A DNA stretch of 64,000 nucleotides from Epiperipatus broadwayi (taxonomy: Eukaryota; Onychophora; Udeonychophora; Euonychophora; Peripatidae), in the NCBI GenBank assembly GCA_028023455.1, contig JAQFVV010012405.1, positions 6,783,334 through 6,847,333 on the forward strand. The letters are read 5' to 3'. Below, in pieces: positions 22,490-32,635 of the stretch (positions are counted from its first letter, which is position 1; each line of letters starts with the position of its first letter). The translations under genes and the position numbers were made by a program. The notes below the pieces were generated by a model. It was given only the letters and a program-made list of their open reading frames with translations, made no database searches and was not told the origin of the DNA.

Positions 22490-23820
22490 TCCATTTTCTT
22501 GATAAAGCATAGCATGTGTCTTTTCTGTTTATGGCTTCTTTGTTTCTGGAGATGAAGAAGGCTTCCTTGACTTTTCTTTTGAGGTCATTTCTCTCTATGC
22601 ACATGATTGTGGGGTTCTCTGGAATACCCTCGTGGTGGCTTGTGTTCTGGTGCTGAAAGAAATTGCATAGGTAGAAGGATGATTGAGAGATAAAGATGCT
22701 CTGCTTTCTCCATAGTATAAGCCTTTATAGCTATTGTTAGAGCAAGCAGTATTGGGTACTGTATGGGGGTTGTAAAAGCAGAGTTTGATCTTTAGTTTTG
22801 TTGATTAAGTTGTTGGAGTTGAGGATAGAATGTAATTTACTATGTAAATTGGAGATGTATGGTAGCAATAATCTAGGTTTATTTTGTTTGATGTGGGTGT
22901 TAAACTGTTTATTCTGGAAGTGTAAAATTCTTTTATCGATGGTGGACTGCCTGAACCCTAAATTCAACAAATCATCTCAGTATTTTGTTAAATTCACTTT
23001 GGTGTCTGCCTCAACTCTACATAACAGTTTGTTTCTGTGCAAAAAAAAATAGTAAGCCAGATAATTTGTTCTGTTTGTGCATTAGACTGGGGGGGGGGTA
23101 TGTGGCACCTGATATCCAATGGTTTGATGGCCATGCTGTAATGACAATGGTTGTTTTCTCTTTGTATGTTAACATCCAGGTATTCAACTTGTTGAAATGC
23201 ATCTTCAATTGTAATATTCACAACGTGTTGTGTTGGTTTCCAATTTGACTTTAATTTGTGTGATGACCTCTGAGATGGTGACAATGAATAGATTGTCCAC
23301 ATATCTGGTGTATATTAGAAAGAATACATGGTTTAAACCACATATGATCTTCTCATAGTAGTTAAGGAAGATGCTGATGATGGGCCAGCCTTGCTTCATG
23401 GAGAACCACTGGTTTCTAAAGAACACCACAATATGGCTGTTCAACTGGCAAAGAAACTCATGAATAAAGTCTACATTAGATTGGGCTGTTTTTTGTGCCA
23501 AAAGTTCATCTCTGATAATTTGGATTGCTTTGTCTCTATAGACAGAGCCATATAATTCAGTGATATCCATGGTGGCCAATTTGATATTTGGATTCAGTTC
23601 TAAATCTTTGATGGGAGGATACAAACTCTGCGGATTATTTGAGGGTGTATGATCCGAAGCCCAATGTCTGGATGTGTTTGTTGTTCACACATTTGGCAGT
23701 CTTTGTGTAATGTGCTCTGCTAAAGTCCAGCATTAAGTGGACTGGTGTGTTGTCTTTGTGTGTCTTGGCACTTCCAAAAATCCTGGATATCATTAACCGG
23801 ATTTTGTAATCAAGCTATGA
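22490..23820 (-). pseudogene. Penelope-like retroelement polyprotein (RT + GIY-YIG), decayed
   Basis: On the minus strand the PLE domains appear in order across several frames. Near 23800-23740 is GSAKTHKDNTPVHLMLDF, matching the LPKIHK-type region. 23624-23205 gives ATMDITELYGS (RT motif A, normally MDVTSLYT), a damaged motif B, and RYVDNLFIV, where the RT catalytic YVDD has changed to YVDN. 23302-22994 gives VEYLDVNIQRE, like the FLDVxI region. 22970-22737 gives LLLPYISNLHSKLHSIL, the linker before the endonuclease. 22590-22500 gives KRKVKEAFFISRNKEAINR, the end of the GIY-YIG domain. Stops, frameshifts and the lost second catalytic Asp show it is dead. The start of the endonuclease domain is deleted. 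Confidence 0.85.
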
Positions 23821-23915
23821 TTATAAAGGCTGGACCCTTAGAATCATACTAAGCTCGTTTGTTCTTATTTATATATTTGGAAACAATACATAGCTTTGAG
23901 GACAATTGCGCTAAA
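23812..23915. repeat. Right inverted arm of Penelope-like element 1
   Basis: Inverted partner of 22340-22441, directly upstream of the RT start on the minus strand. Together they delimit an element of about 1.58 kb. Confidence 0.7.
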
Positions 23916-25801
23916 CACTCAAGTGAACTAAAAATGATATAATAATCTCTCTTCTAATAAGTGATTAGCAATAACCATAAATATATTTATATAAAATCGA
24001 TATTAAATGAATGCATTCAAGAAATGTAGCAATTTTAAATTAAATTGCATTCCTTCTCTACTACAATAATCATAAAAAAAAAAATAATCAAATGATTTAT
24101 TTCTTTGAAGTTGATGAAACGTATGAATATTGGAAATGGAAAACTGGAATCTTAATTCACATTATCTATGCTCTAGAATCTATTTATTTATCACTGTTTT
24201 AAGCCATGATTTTCAAGTATGATGATGATGAAATACAGGGTATAACTGGCCAACTGAAGATAGTATCTTGTGGACAATTTGTTTGTTCCTTCCCAAATGT
24301 TTTTATCCATATCTTTAAAGTTTGTGTAGAAATTAGAAGTTTTATATTTCGTCTAGAATATCAAATGTGATTGGAAAAAGGTGTTATTAACTTCAAAGTT
24401 TATATCTGAGCTAAAAATGATATAATAATTATTATAATCAAGGAATTCAAGAATTAAGTTTAAGAGGAATATTAGGATTATATTTTACTATTTTTCAAAA
24501 AATGGAAAATTTTGAGTCAAGATTTTCACTTTCTGATTCAGTTTAAAGTACAATTTATTTTGTTGCTATAGGTTTTCATGGATTACGTGTAATTATTGGT
24601 AGGAGTTTTTTTACCTGTTTATTTAATTCATCATTTTCAATTTCATTATTCTAAAATTCATGATTTTGGTTTTGGGGCCTCTTCTGATCTAAAGATGATA
24701 TTATCAAATGAGTTGTGGAACTTATAAATTACAGTAATTAAATGATTATGGACAATATTTGCATACATTCATACTGTACGTATATATTGGGTCATTATTT
24801 AACAATTATTATGTATATAATTTAGATTTTTGTTTTTTTGAAAATACAAAATCATTCTTTATTCTCCCTAACTACTTAAGAATACACACAATTGTGATTT
24901 TTTAAAATTAATTTTAATTTTATCAAGTTTTAAAGTCAATATCTAGGCTTAAAATGATATAAAATATCTAATTCGAAGGTGATATCAAATTAGTGCGTTC
25001 AGAGATGTGAAACTTGTAATTTATAATAAATGACTAATAATATATATATATGCACACTGCGCGTATATGCCTTTAATTTTTTTAAATTTGAAAATATAAA
25101 GTCGTTATGTATTCTCTGCACATAATCTAAGAATATACTTGATTGTTATTTTTTAAAATTAATTTTAATTTTACTTATATGAAATTTTAAAGAAATATTT
25201 GTATTTAATTTGTTTGCTACTTTTTCGTTTTCCCGTAAGATGGCAGTAGTTCTTGTACAATAATTTATATAATATAATAATTATATTCATTTCTTTGTGT
25301 CATGCTATAATACATTATTTAAATCAAAAATTATTAATATAAAATTCAGTTCGTAATAATTTTTATACTTCATACTTTTTTTTTTTAAATGTAATAGATA
25401 TAGTGTGCAAAATATTTTATAACATTTATTTTCGGAGTGATAACACAAAATTGTGAGAGAATGAATATAATAATAATAAAAAATAACCCCTAGGCTAATC
25501 ATTGAAGAGAAAATAGATTTTTTTTCCTAGAAGCAAAAATGTTGAATTGCTATTCTCTCGAAAATATTCAAAAATGCATTTAAAAGAAAGATTGGTTTTC
25601 AATAATATAAGTATTTATTGCATGTATGTTAAGTTATCCATTCAAAAGCATAGTTTATAATATAAGTAGTATGTTTCTATGATCAAGTAACCCCAAGGTA
25701 CATTATTGGAGATAATCTGCCACTAATTCATATCTTCTGTTGTATTTTCTTTTTTTATAGCAACATTGCAACTATAATAAGTTCTTATATAGAGAGAAAT
25801 G
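23916..25801. other. AT-rich sequence without a recognised gene
   Basis: Two stretches (about 24830-25000 and 25070-25170) share GAAAATA..AAATCATT and TTTTTTAAAATTAATTTTAATTTTA, suggesting a diverged local duplication. No coding frame. Confidence 0.45.
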
Positions 25802-25880
25802 TCATCATCATCATTTTCAGTCTTTATCGATCCACTGCAAGATGAAGATCTCCCCTAGCTTAATCCAATTTTCCTGATCA
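25802..25880 (+). mobile_element. Possible RTE-type LINE 3' tail
   Basis: TCATCATCATCATTTTCAGT followed by CGATCCACTGCAAGATGAAG and TCTCCCC resembles the widespread RTE-family 3' tail (CATCATCAT..., then a CCACTGCTGGACAnAGGCCTCCCC-like stretch). This rests on recall of the pattern and is tentative. Confidence 0.35.
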
Positions 25881-28012
25881 ATAGCTTCTGTTCTCTACAT
25901 CACAGCAACAAACATTCTTAATTCAAACATCCAGCTTATATATGGTCTCCTTCTTGGTCTTTTTATATCTTGTAATCCAGCTAACCCCCAACAAAATCTC
26001 AGAAAATTACCCAGTTATTACATTCAATGAAATAACCATTTTTAAAGTCATACATAATTTTATTATTTTATAAAATGAAATTATTATTGTTAATCATACA
26101 CAAATTTTGGCACAACTTGGTTTATGACATTGCCAACATTAAAAAAAAAAAAAGATTTTTCATTTTAATGCTCTAGCATGTATTTTTCATCTGTAAATGA
26201 TCACCCAATGGCTGTCTGTTTTTTTTAGTTCTCAGTTATGTCAAATAATGCTGTTAGTTGAATATCATTCAGTAGATAGATAGATATATATGCTTCATAT
26301 TCTTTTTTTGCAATGAGATATAGTTAAACTTTTGGACAGTTTGTTTAATCTAACTAATCAATTGTTATAGCTTTTTTGTATTGTTGATTAATGATATATG
26401 TATTTATTCTACATATATTTATCATTGCTAAAAAAATTACCATAGGCCATTGTCTTGTCCTTTTATTAGTTTTCCACTTTTCCTATTCTAAATAATTGAC
26501 TCCATTCTTTGATAGATTGTAATTGGTTACCATCTGTGATTTTCAAACTTCAGCATCTGTTCTTGGAGACTGATGCATTAAAAACATCATCAGTACCAGT
26601 TTTGGTTTCTTTGGAACATAAGACAATAAAGTTAGTTATCCAATAAATCCATTATTAACTTCTTTTTTTGTCTGTGTGGTTGGGGTGAGGGGTGGGTGGT
26701 AAAAAGAAGTTGGCATACATTTTATATTTTTCTTCTGAATTCCAAGATATGTAAGTCCTTAATTTTCTACTGTTGAACAAGTTCTACAGACATGTATTAG
26801 TTGTCTTCCATTACATTTCAGTAATCTGGTAATTGATTAAAAGGGAATGAATTGTATTTCTTCTAGTAAGGTTTTGCCAGAGTAAATATAAGCATCATAA
26901 AAATAATAGTTTCTGATATCTGTCAAACTCTGAATGTTCAGCCATATTATATGAATCTCTAAATCATAAAAACATTTTGTTTACTGTAACATATCTGTTG
27001 ATTGAGAAATTGTTTTGACTGTTGGTTATAAATAGTTTAATTAATGAATTCATTGATGCTTAATGATAATCTTTTTTCATTATTTCCCTAGCGAGAGAAT
27101 TGGCAGATCATAAGCAGTAAAGAATAAATATATATAATAAAAAACAACCCAACCAGTTGCTTCCATGCAGAACAAATCAGATTTGAAAAATTTATATAAA
27201 ATAGCCAAAAATGCCATATGTTCCAACATATCAACATTTTTGAAGCAAGAATGATTTTTTTTATCTTTATATTTTCTCCTGCACAAATGAAATTTATATC
27301 TCTATAATTGATGGTGTTTGTGACATGTTGTTTGTGACATGTTTTTAGTAAATAATAAATTCCACATATATTTTGCTAGAGAAGCATTTTCCAGCAATTA
27401 AGCAGGGTCTTGTAACTAGGTAGGAGATAGTTATATTGTATCTTCTTGTTTTAACTTTTGTTACCAGTGTGCATTAATTCATTTAAAATCATTCACCCAT
27501 AAGATTATCAACAAACTTTTTCTTGTGATTAACCTCATTTGAATCTTTTTCTTCTGCAACATAATCTTTTGCTCTATCTTACTCATGGTCCTCAGATTCT
27601 AAACTTACAGTCAGGATTGTTATCCAAAAATTATTTATACCAATGTAGGATCCACTAAGTTTAATTTTTCAAGGGCCAGCACCTTGTGACATTTTCATAA
27701 AGATCTACCATCAAAAGCATTCAAAAGGCAAATATTTTACAAAGAAAAACAACATTTATCTTGTTATTAAAATATAGTGTGGCCTGGTATCGGATACCAC
27801 ACACAGTAAATGTACTGAAAGTTAAATTATTCTGAATATCATTTACAAGTGATTTTCTAGATCTAACAATAGTAAGAAAAAAGAGTGTTCATTTGAAGAT
27901 CTATATGTTTTAAATCTACAACTAAAAAGTTTGTGTGCTGGTGTGGAATACTGGTTGAGGATTAGGATTTCAACTGTCCATCTATTATTAACTTTTTTAA
28001 CAATGTTTGTTC
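25881..28012. other. AT-rich sequence without a recognised gene
   Basis: No supported frame or RNA. A short perfect hairpin GGTATC-G-GATACC sits at about 27787-27799. Confidence 0.45.
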
Positions 28013-28195
28013 TTATTCCCAAGTATTTTGCTTAGAATAACTTCTTGTTATTTCCAACATAAATCTCTTTATACTTTGTTGAATTGTCTGAACATTTGAT
28101 AATGCTCTTCTGTTAAATATCCAAATCTCAGATCCATATATAAAAACTAGAAAAACACATATATTTAAAATCCTTTTCCCCCCAAACACATACAC
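28013..28195 (-). pseudogene. LINE reverse-transcriptase C-terminal fragment (RTE/Jockey-like)
   Basis: 60 codons with VFIYGSEIWIFNRRALSNVQ followed by TIQQSIKRFMLEITR. This matches the region after the RT catalytic domain in RTE/Jockey-type LINEs, where (L/V)xYGxExW is followed by a basic helix with QxxQRxxxRxxLG. Only this block survives. Upstream and downstream are AT-rich and stop-filled. A second fragment of the same region lies on the opposite strand at 28245-28460. Confidence 0.65.
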
Positions 28196-28244
28196 ATTAT
28201 TTTAAAAAGTTAACAATTATAAATACATTGACTATATTATTAAT

Positions 28245-28460
28245 ACAAATGAAAATAGAATGAATGAAATTAATCATAGCATTAAACTTGGCAAGGTAAA
28301 AGCAGCAATATTAAAATGAAATATCCCTATTTAAAAAGGAGGAATTTTTTAATAAATGTCTTATTAATACTTTCTTATAAATGTGAAAATTGGATGCTTA
28401 ATAGAGAAGGGGTACAAGAATCTCAGATCACACAGAAAATACAGTTGGACACTTAAATAC
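28245..28460 (+). pseudogene. LINE reverse-transcriptase C-terminal fragment, opposite strand
   Basis: Reading forward: EINHSIKLGKVKAAILK, a stop, NIPI, then after a frameshift KRRNFLINVLLILSYKCENW and MLNREGVQESQITQKIQ. This is the standard LINE stretch with IxLGxxA, KxxxFNxCVLPxLxYGCExW and xxQxxQR. One stop and one frameshift break it. It covers the same domain as the minus-strand fragment at 28013-28195, so two independent LINE 3' ends lie tail to tail. Confidence 0.65.
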
Positions 28461-28907
28461 ATCTCCACCTAACAAACTTATTCCTTTCTTATGTATTATT
28501 AGATTTTAACATATCAACATAGATAATACACCAGGGGTGCAATTATCATTATTTAATTTGGTTTGGTGCTTCAATTTATTCTACTTTTTATTTATATACT
28601 TTTAAAATATATATAAAGTCATATAAATTAAATATAAAACAAAAACTATATAATACACTCTACAGTATTCAATATATTAATAGAAAATAAATAAATAATA
28701 GCTACAGCCACCTTATTGCTTGTATGCATTCTGAATAGCATTTAACAGTTAAAATTAAAAAAAAAACAAAGCCCATTAAAGTATTACAACATTAATATTT
28801 CCATATGAAGTGTATCATTTAGGTGTAGACTGCTTTTATTTGTGAATATATATATTGTAACAGGTGTGTTACATAGGGTAGGTACAATAACATAGTATGA
28901 GTGCACA

Positions 28908-28916
28908 TATATAAAG
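28908..28916 (+). promoter_or_regulatory. TATA-like box of repeat L
   Basis: TATATAAAG about 50 bp from the element start, conserved in the second copy (GTATATAAAGC near 42811-42821). Conservation in both copies supports a real element feature, although the distance from the 5' end is short for a U3. Confidence 0.35.
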
Positions 28917-29912
28917 TTGAAATGAAAGGTAGAAACAAACACAGACAAAAAATTTGTAGATATTTTTCTACATTTCCTGGAATAAAATAATCCTTGAAAA
29001 AGGTTAAATAATTTTGGATTTAAAATAAAATTTTACTATAAATTAAACACTTAAAAAGATTTAAATAAATATTTATATTGTATTCTCATTTTGAAATTAA
29101 AAACAAGCATGTCTTATGATAAAATAAAACTGATAATTGTAAACAATTTCTATTATCTGTTATAAAATCTTTTAATTAACTAATAAATTTCTATTTATGT
29201 AGAAATCTTTGTATATCATACTTTGATAAAAATTTCAAAGTTGCTGTCAACAAAATTAAAATGGTTTTTAATCAAAACAAAACAGTTTTTAATTCTTTTT
29301 GTCACCTCAGCTGACCATATAAAAAGTAATTGGCAAATAGTAGTTTTTTGTAAGAGTTGGGTCGTAATATTTTGAGAAGAGTTGGCAGAGTAGCAGTTTG
29401 TTTCCAGAGTTATACAGATAGCTGCCATGGATCAGAAGTAGTTGAAATCAAGACAGAAGGAGGCAGTTGCTGCTAGTCACTATATGGGAGTTTAGATGCT
29501 CCTAGAAGGAAGATCCACTTCTCTGTCACTATAGCCTTAAATGTGGACATAACTATGGCTGACCTGAAGTCTATGTGGAACCAAGGGAATATCAACAGTT
29601 AATTGATTATACCTTTTCTGATGATGACAATCCTTGACTATAAACCAATCTCACCAAGAGAACTTCAGCTTGCTGAAAAAGTAATTATATGTAAGCTGAA
29701 GTATCTATAGGCAGAGAAGCACAGATAAACATATGTACAATGGTGAGTGACAAATATATATATATATGATAAACAAAAATGCAAGTTAAAAAACTTGCTA
29801 ACGCTTGTATTTATGTCCACAGATGGCGTCCTACCAAGACTGCCAATCAAGCGTGTTTTGTTTACATAAACGTCAGAGTAGTTAGTATTCACTATCTCTA
29901 ACTATAATTCCA

Positions 29913-29956
29913 CTTTCAGATCATGATTTCAAGCTATTTGCTATCGTCAGTGAAAG
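29913..29956 (-). ncRNA. Hammerhead ribozyme, family I (left arm)
   Basis: Exact mirror of the motif at 29976-30019, read on the minus strand. Core boxes, stem I and the stem III palindrome are all identical. A minus-strand transcript would carry this copy, and a plus-strand transcript would carry the other. Confidence 0.8.
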
Positions 29957-29975
29957 ACAGGAATAAAGAAACTGT

Positions 29976-30019
29976 CTTTCACTGACGATAGCAAATAGCT
30001 TGAAATCATGATCTGAAAG
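29976..30019 (+). ncRNA. Hammerhead ribozyme, family I (right arm)
   Basis: Self-cleaving RNA motif, all parts visible. CTTTCA (29976-29981) and TGAAAG (30014-30019) form a perfect 6 bp stem I. CTGACGA (29982-29988) is the C3-A9 box. AGC (29990-29992) and GCT (29998-30000) form stem II with loop AAATA, flanked by a T-T mismatch. GAAA (30002-30005) follows. TCATGA then lies before T (30012) and C (30013), and cleavage is expected after C30013. ATCATGAT is a perfect 8-base palindrome, so stem III would form between two RNAs, as in dimeric hammerheads of PLEs. Short stem II is the weak point. Activity is not shown. Confidence 0.8.
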
Positions 30020-30172
30020 TGGAATTATAGTTAGAGATAGTGAATACTAACTACTCTGACGTTTATGTAAACAAAACACGCTTGATTGGCAGTCTTGGTA
30101 GGATGCCATCTGTGGACATATATATGTATGAAAAGAAAGTTACTGTTAACACTAACTGAAATAATTATAGAA

Positions 30173-30334
30173 AATATACAAACCATTATACAATTACAAA
30201 TATCCAGTAATGCCCTCTGTTTAAAGATCTATATCTCAATAATAGCAAACTTTAAGGTTTGCTATTATTGAGATATAGATCTTTAAACAGAGGGCGTTAC
30301 TGGATATTTGTAATTGTATAATGGTTTGTATATT
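30173..30334. repeat. Second near-perfect hairpin
   Basis: Arms of 78 bp (30173-30250 and 30257-30334) with a 6 bp loop (TTTAAG) and a single mismatch (GCCCTC against GGGCGT). It lies 52 bp from the previous hairpin and is absent from the other copy of repeat L. It contains no hammerhead core. It is followed by a (TA)n tract. Confidence 0.9.
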
Positions 30335-32189
30335 ATATATATATAATGAGAATGAAATTTTAAATAAATTATTTTAGTAATTCCTTAAAATGACATTTTA
30401 AAACCTATTTATTTAAATTTGGAAATGTTATAATCAAAAGTGACTGTGATAGTGATATATATATATTGATACTGATAAATTAATGTCATTTATTATTTTG
30501 ACAAATTTAAATATGTTCTGTTAATAAATTAATATAATGCACATCTCTGCAATTATATATATATATGTGTGTGTAAGTAAACTTAATATAGAGTATTTGT
30601 ATCATTAAAGTATAACTTAAAAATTTTAATCATGTATTTTTATTTTATCACAAGTCAAAGATGTTCAGAAATTATTATGCCATATGTCTGTATGCATAAG
30701 TATCAAAGTGTGTCAGATAGATACTTATATGTACATGTTAATCATTTATTATATTTTTATATAATTTAAAGTTTTTATAATTATTTTATGACAATTCAAA
30801 TATGTTCAGAAATTAGTACTCACATGTCTGTATGCTGAGAATGTTTAAAGTAAACCTATTGCAATATATATGTAAACCACAATATAATAATTTGAATTTT
30901 GTATATTAATCAAGTAAACACATATTTAAAATTTAATTATGTTTTTTAAATTTTATTAAATGGCAATTGAAATGTATTCATTGTATATTATAAAATGTAC
31001 ATTTGTGTGCGCATATATATATATGTGTGTGTGTGTTTTAAGAAACCCATTGAGGTATTGTAAATCAATGTAATATAATAACTTGAATTTTGCATTAATC
31101 ATGTAAATCATAATGTGATCATTTTTTTAATTGTATATTACTCAAAATCAAATGGCTTAATTGATGTGAGTATAGTCATATTTTATAGACCTTAACTTCA
31201 TTTTTTATTGTTATCAATAAATGTGTATTCAATTGTTAAAATTATTCCAGTGACTTAATTCTAAATGGTTTTTAGAATATTATATTTGCATCATCTCTTG
31301 ATCACAATAACAGTAACACAGCTTATGTTCTCTGAGCCAGATTTGAGCATAATAATCTGATATATAAAAGGGAATGTATATTTTAGTGTAGCAGTATTCC
31401 AGTATGACATAGTCCTGGTTGGGCATGAGAATTATATTCTTCAAAGCCCATGCACTATATTTTATTTAGTTTAATCTATTAGAATTTAAGTTTATTGTTG
31501 GCCAGTACATTATGGTACTAAGTAGTAAAAGAATTGAAGATGGTCAGCATGTTTTAATATCCCAGCATTATTGATTTTATTATTATATATCCAGATGGAT
31601 GATCACTTAAGTTGGTGCATCCAAATTAATGTTTAAATAATTACCCCAAGTTGGCAATGGCTAAATAGTTAGCTTGGTCTACAGGAGACCCATTTCAAAT
31701 CTAGTCATAAGGTAAGATTGACTATTGATTTATTTCATTGTTGATTAATCATGATGATGAATGTTTATTTATTTTGAGTATTGCTTATACTTACTTCTAC
31801 TGTTGGTTAATGTTGGTGGATTTATAGTTAATCTAGTTACTCTAGTGAGTTAACTGAGCTGATCTCAGAGAGATCTCATGCTCTCTTGAATATATAAAAT
31901 GACATATATATTTTTAATATTAAACATTACTTTAATATCATAATTTGTAATAATATTTCTTACTTTAATAATATTTTACTTTAAATATCTTTTACTTATA
32001 TAATTCAATATTATTTATTTTAATATCTTACATAAATATTATACTTGTTTGTAAATTTTATATAATATTTATTTGGAGAGATGATGATTTCCATCCCCCA
32101 GGTTCATTCTATTTCACCCATTTCATTATAATATATTACAAATAAAATGTCTGTTAATTAAAAAATTATTGTAATAATAATAAAAATAA

Positions 32190-32340
32190 TAAATATAATG
32201 GTAATAAACTATTATATACAGTCTTTCAATCTGCAGAATTACTTTTGGTTAATTCCTTAACCTGCCTTGAGGCAGGTTAAGGAATTAACCAAAAGTACTT
32301 CTGCAGATTGAAGACTGTTTTACCATTATATTTATTATAT
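32190..32340. repeat. Hairpin of about 70 bp arms
   Basis: ACCTGCCT-TG-AGGCAGGT is the centre (32260-32277). The arms extend through GGTTAATTCCTTAA and ATCTGCAGA to AATATAATGG with one mismatch, a 1 bp indel and about 13 extra bases in the left arm. No hammerhead core. It lies just beyond the end of repeat L. Confidence 0.85.
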
Positions 32341-32341
32341 A

Positions 32342-32558
32342 TATATGGAATCATAATTAAATATTAGTAAATACAGTAATCAATAGGCTAGCAGCAAACA
32401 TTAAGATCACAGAATTATGGGAAGGTTAACCTTTCACATTATTATTTGACAAAAACTACAAAGACAGTCGAAAGTGCTCCTAAGTGGTGATTATATTTCT
32501 TGTACTTTTCAAAATTTTTGATTACTGTATTTACTAATATTTAATTATAAGATTCCAT
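32342..32558. mobile_element. MITE-like element with about 40 bp terminal inverted repeats
   Basis: Ends TGGAATCATAATTAAATATT...GTAAATACAGTAATCAA and the reverse complement (TTGATTACTGTATTTAC...AAGATTCCA), with one small difference. Length is about 220 bp, non-coding centre, TATAT on both sides consistent with a TA-rich target. It fits a non-autonomous DNA transposon. No transposase source is in the window. Confidence 0.65.
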
Positions 32559-32635
32559 ATATTGTTTTGAAGAAATACAGACATCAATTTATAATATTAT
32601 ATATATATGTTGATACGAAGATTTTCACGGGTTGC

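Larger units (their letters stand above)
29812..30120. mobile_element. Near-perfect palindromic element with a hammerhead in each arm (family I)
   Basis: Two 149 bp arms (29812-29960 and 29972-30120) are exact reverse complements apart from one G/A difference near the outer ends (GGCGTCC against the complement of GGATGCC). The loop is 11 bp (GAATAAAGAAA). The ends read TATGTCCACAGATGG and its complement. Such identity means the structure is very young or kept by conversion. It is absent from the other copy of repeat L, so it is an insertion. No coding capacity: the short frame here arises from arm sequence. Each arm encodes a complete hammerhead motif on its own 5'-3' strand. I do not recognise the family. 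Confidence 0.9.
28856..32140 (+). mobile_element. Long dispersed repeat L, copy 1 (LTR-like)
   Basis: Begins TGTAACAGG right after a TA tract, with the start forming a hairpin (TGTAACA, GGTG, TGTTACA). It has a TATA-like TATATAAAG at 28908-28916. Its sequence recurs in two parts at 42755-43805 (5' portion) and 49152-50799 (3' portion, ending CCTGTTACA). The matching region at 31200-31760 versus 50050-50560 is easily aligned by eye. A tRNA-like stretch is embedded at about 31655-31715 and 50450-50510. No coding frame is seen. TG...CA ends, TATA box and TA-tract target suggest a solo LTR with two young hairpins (29812-30334) inserted in this copy only. The class is not certain. Confidence 0.55.

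Noticed and set aside
29812-30120. Retrozyme with direct repeats
   Set aside because: Retrozymes carry hammerheads in direct tandem repeats; here the copies are inverted and only 20 bp apart.
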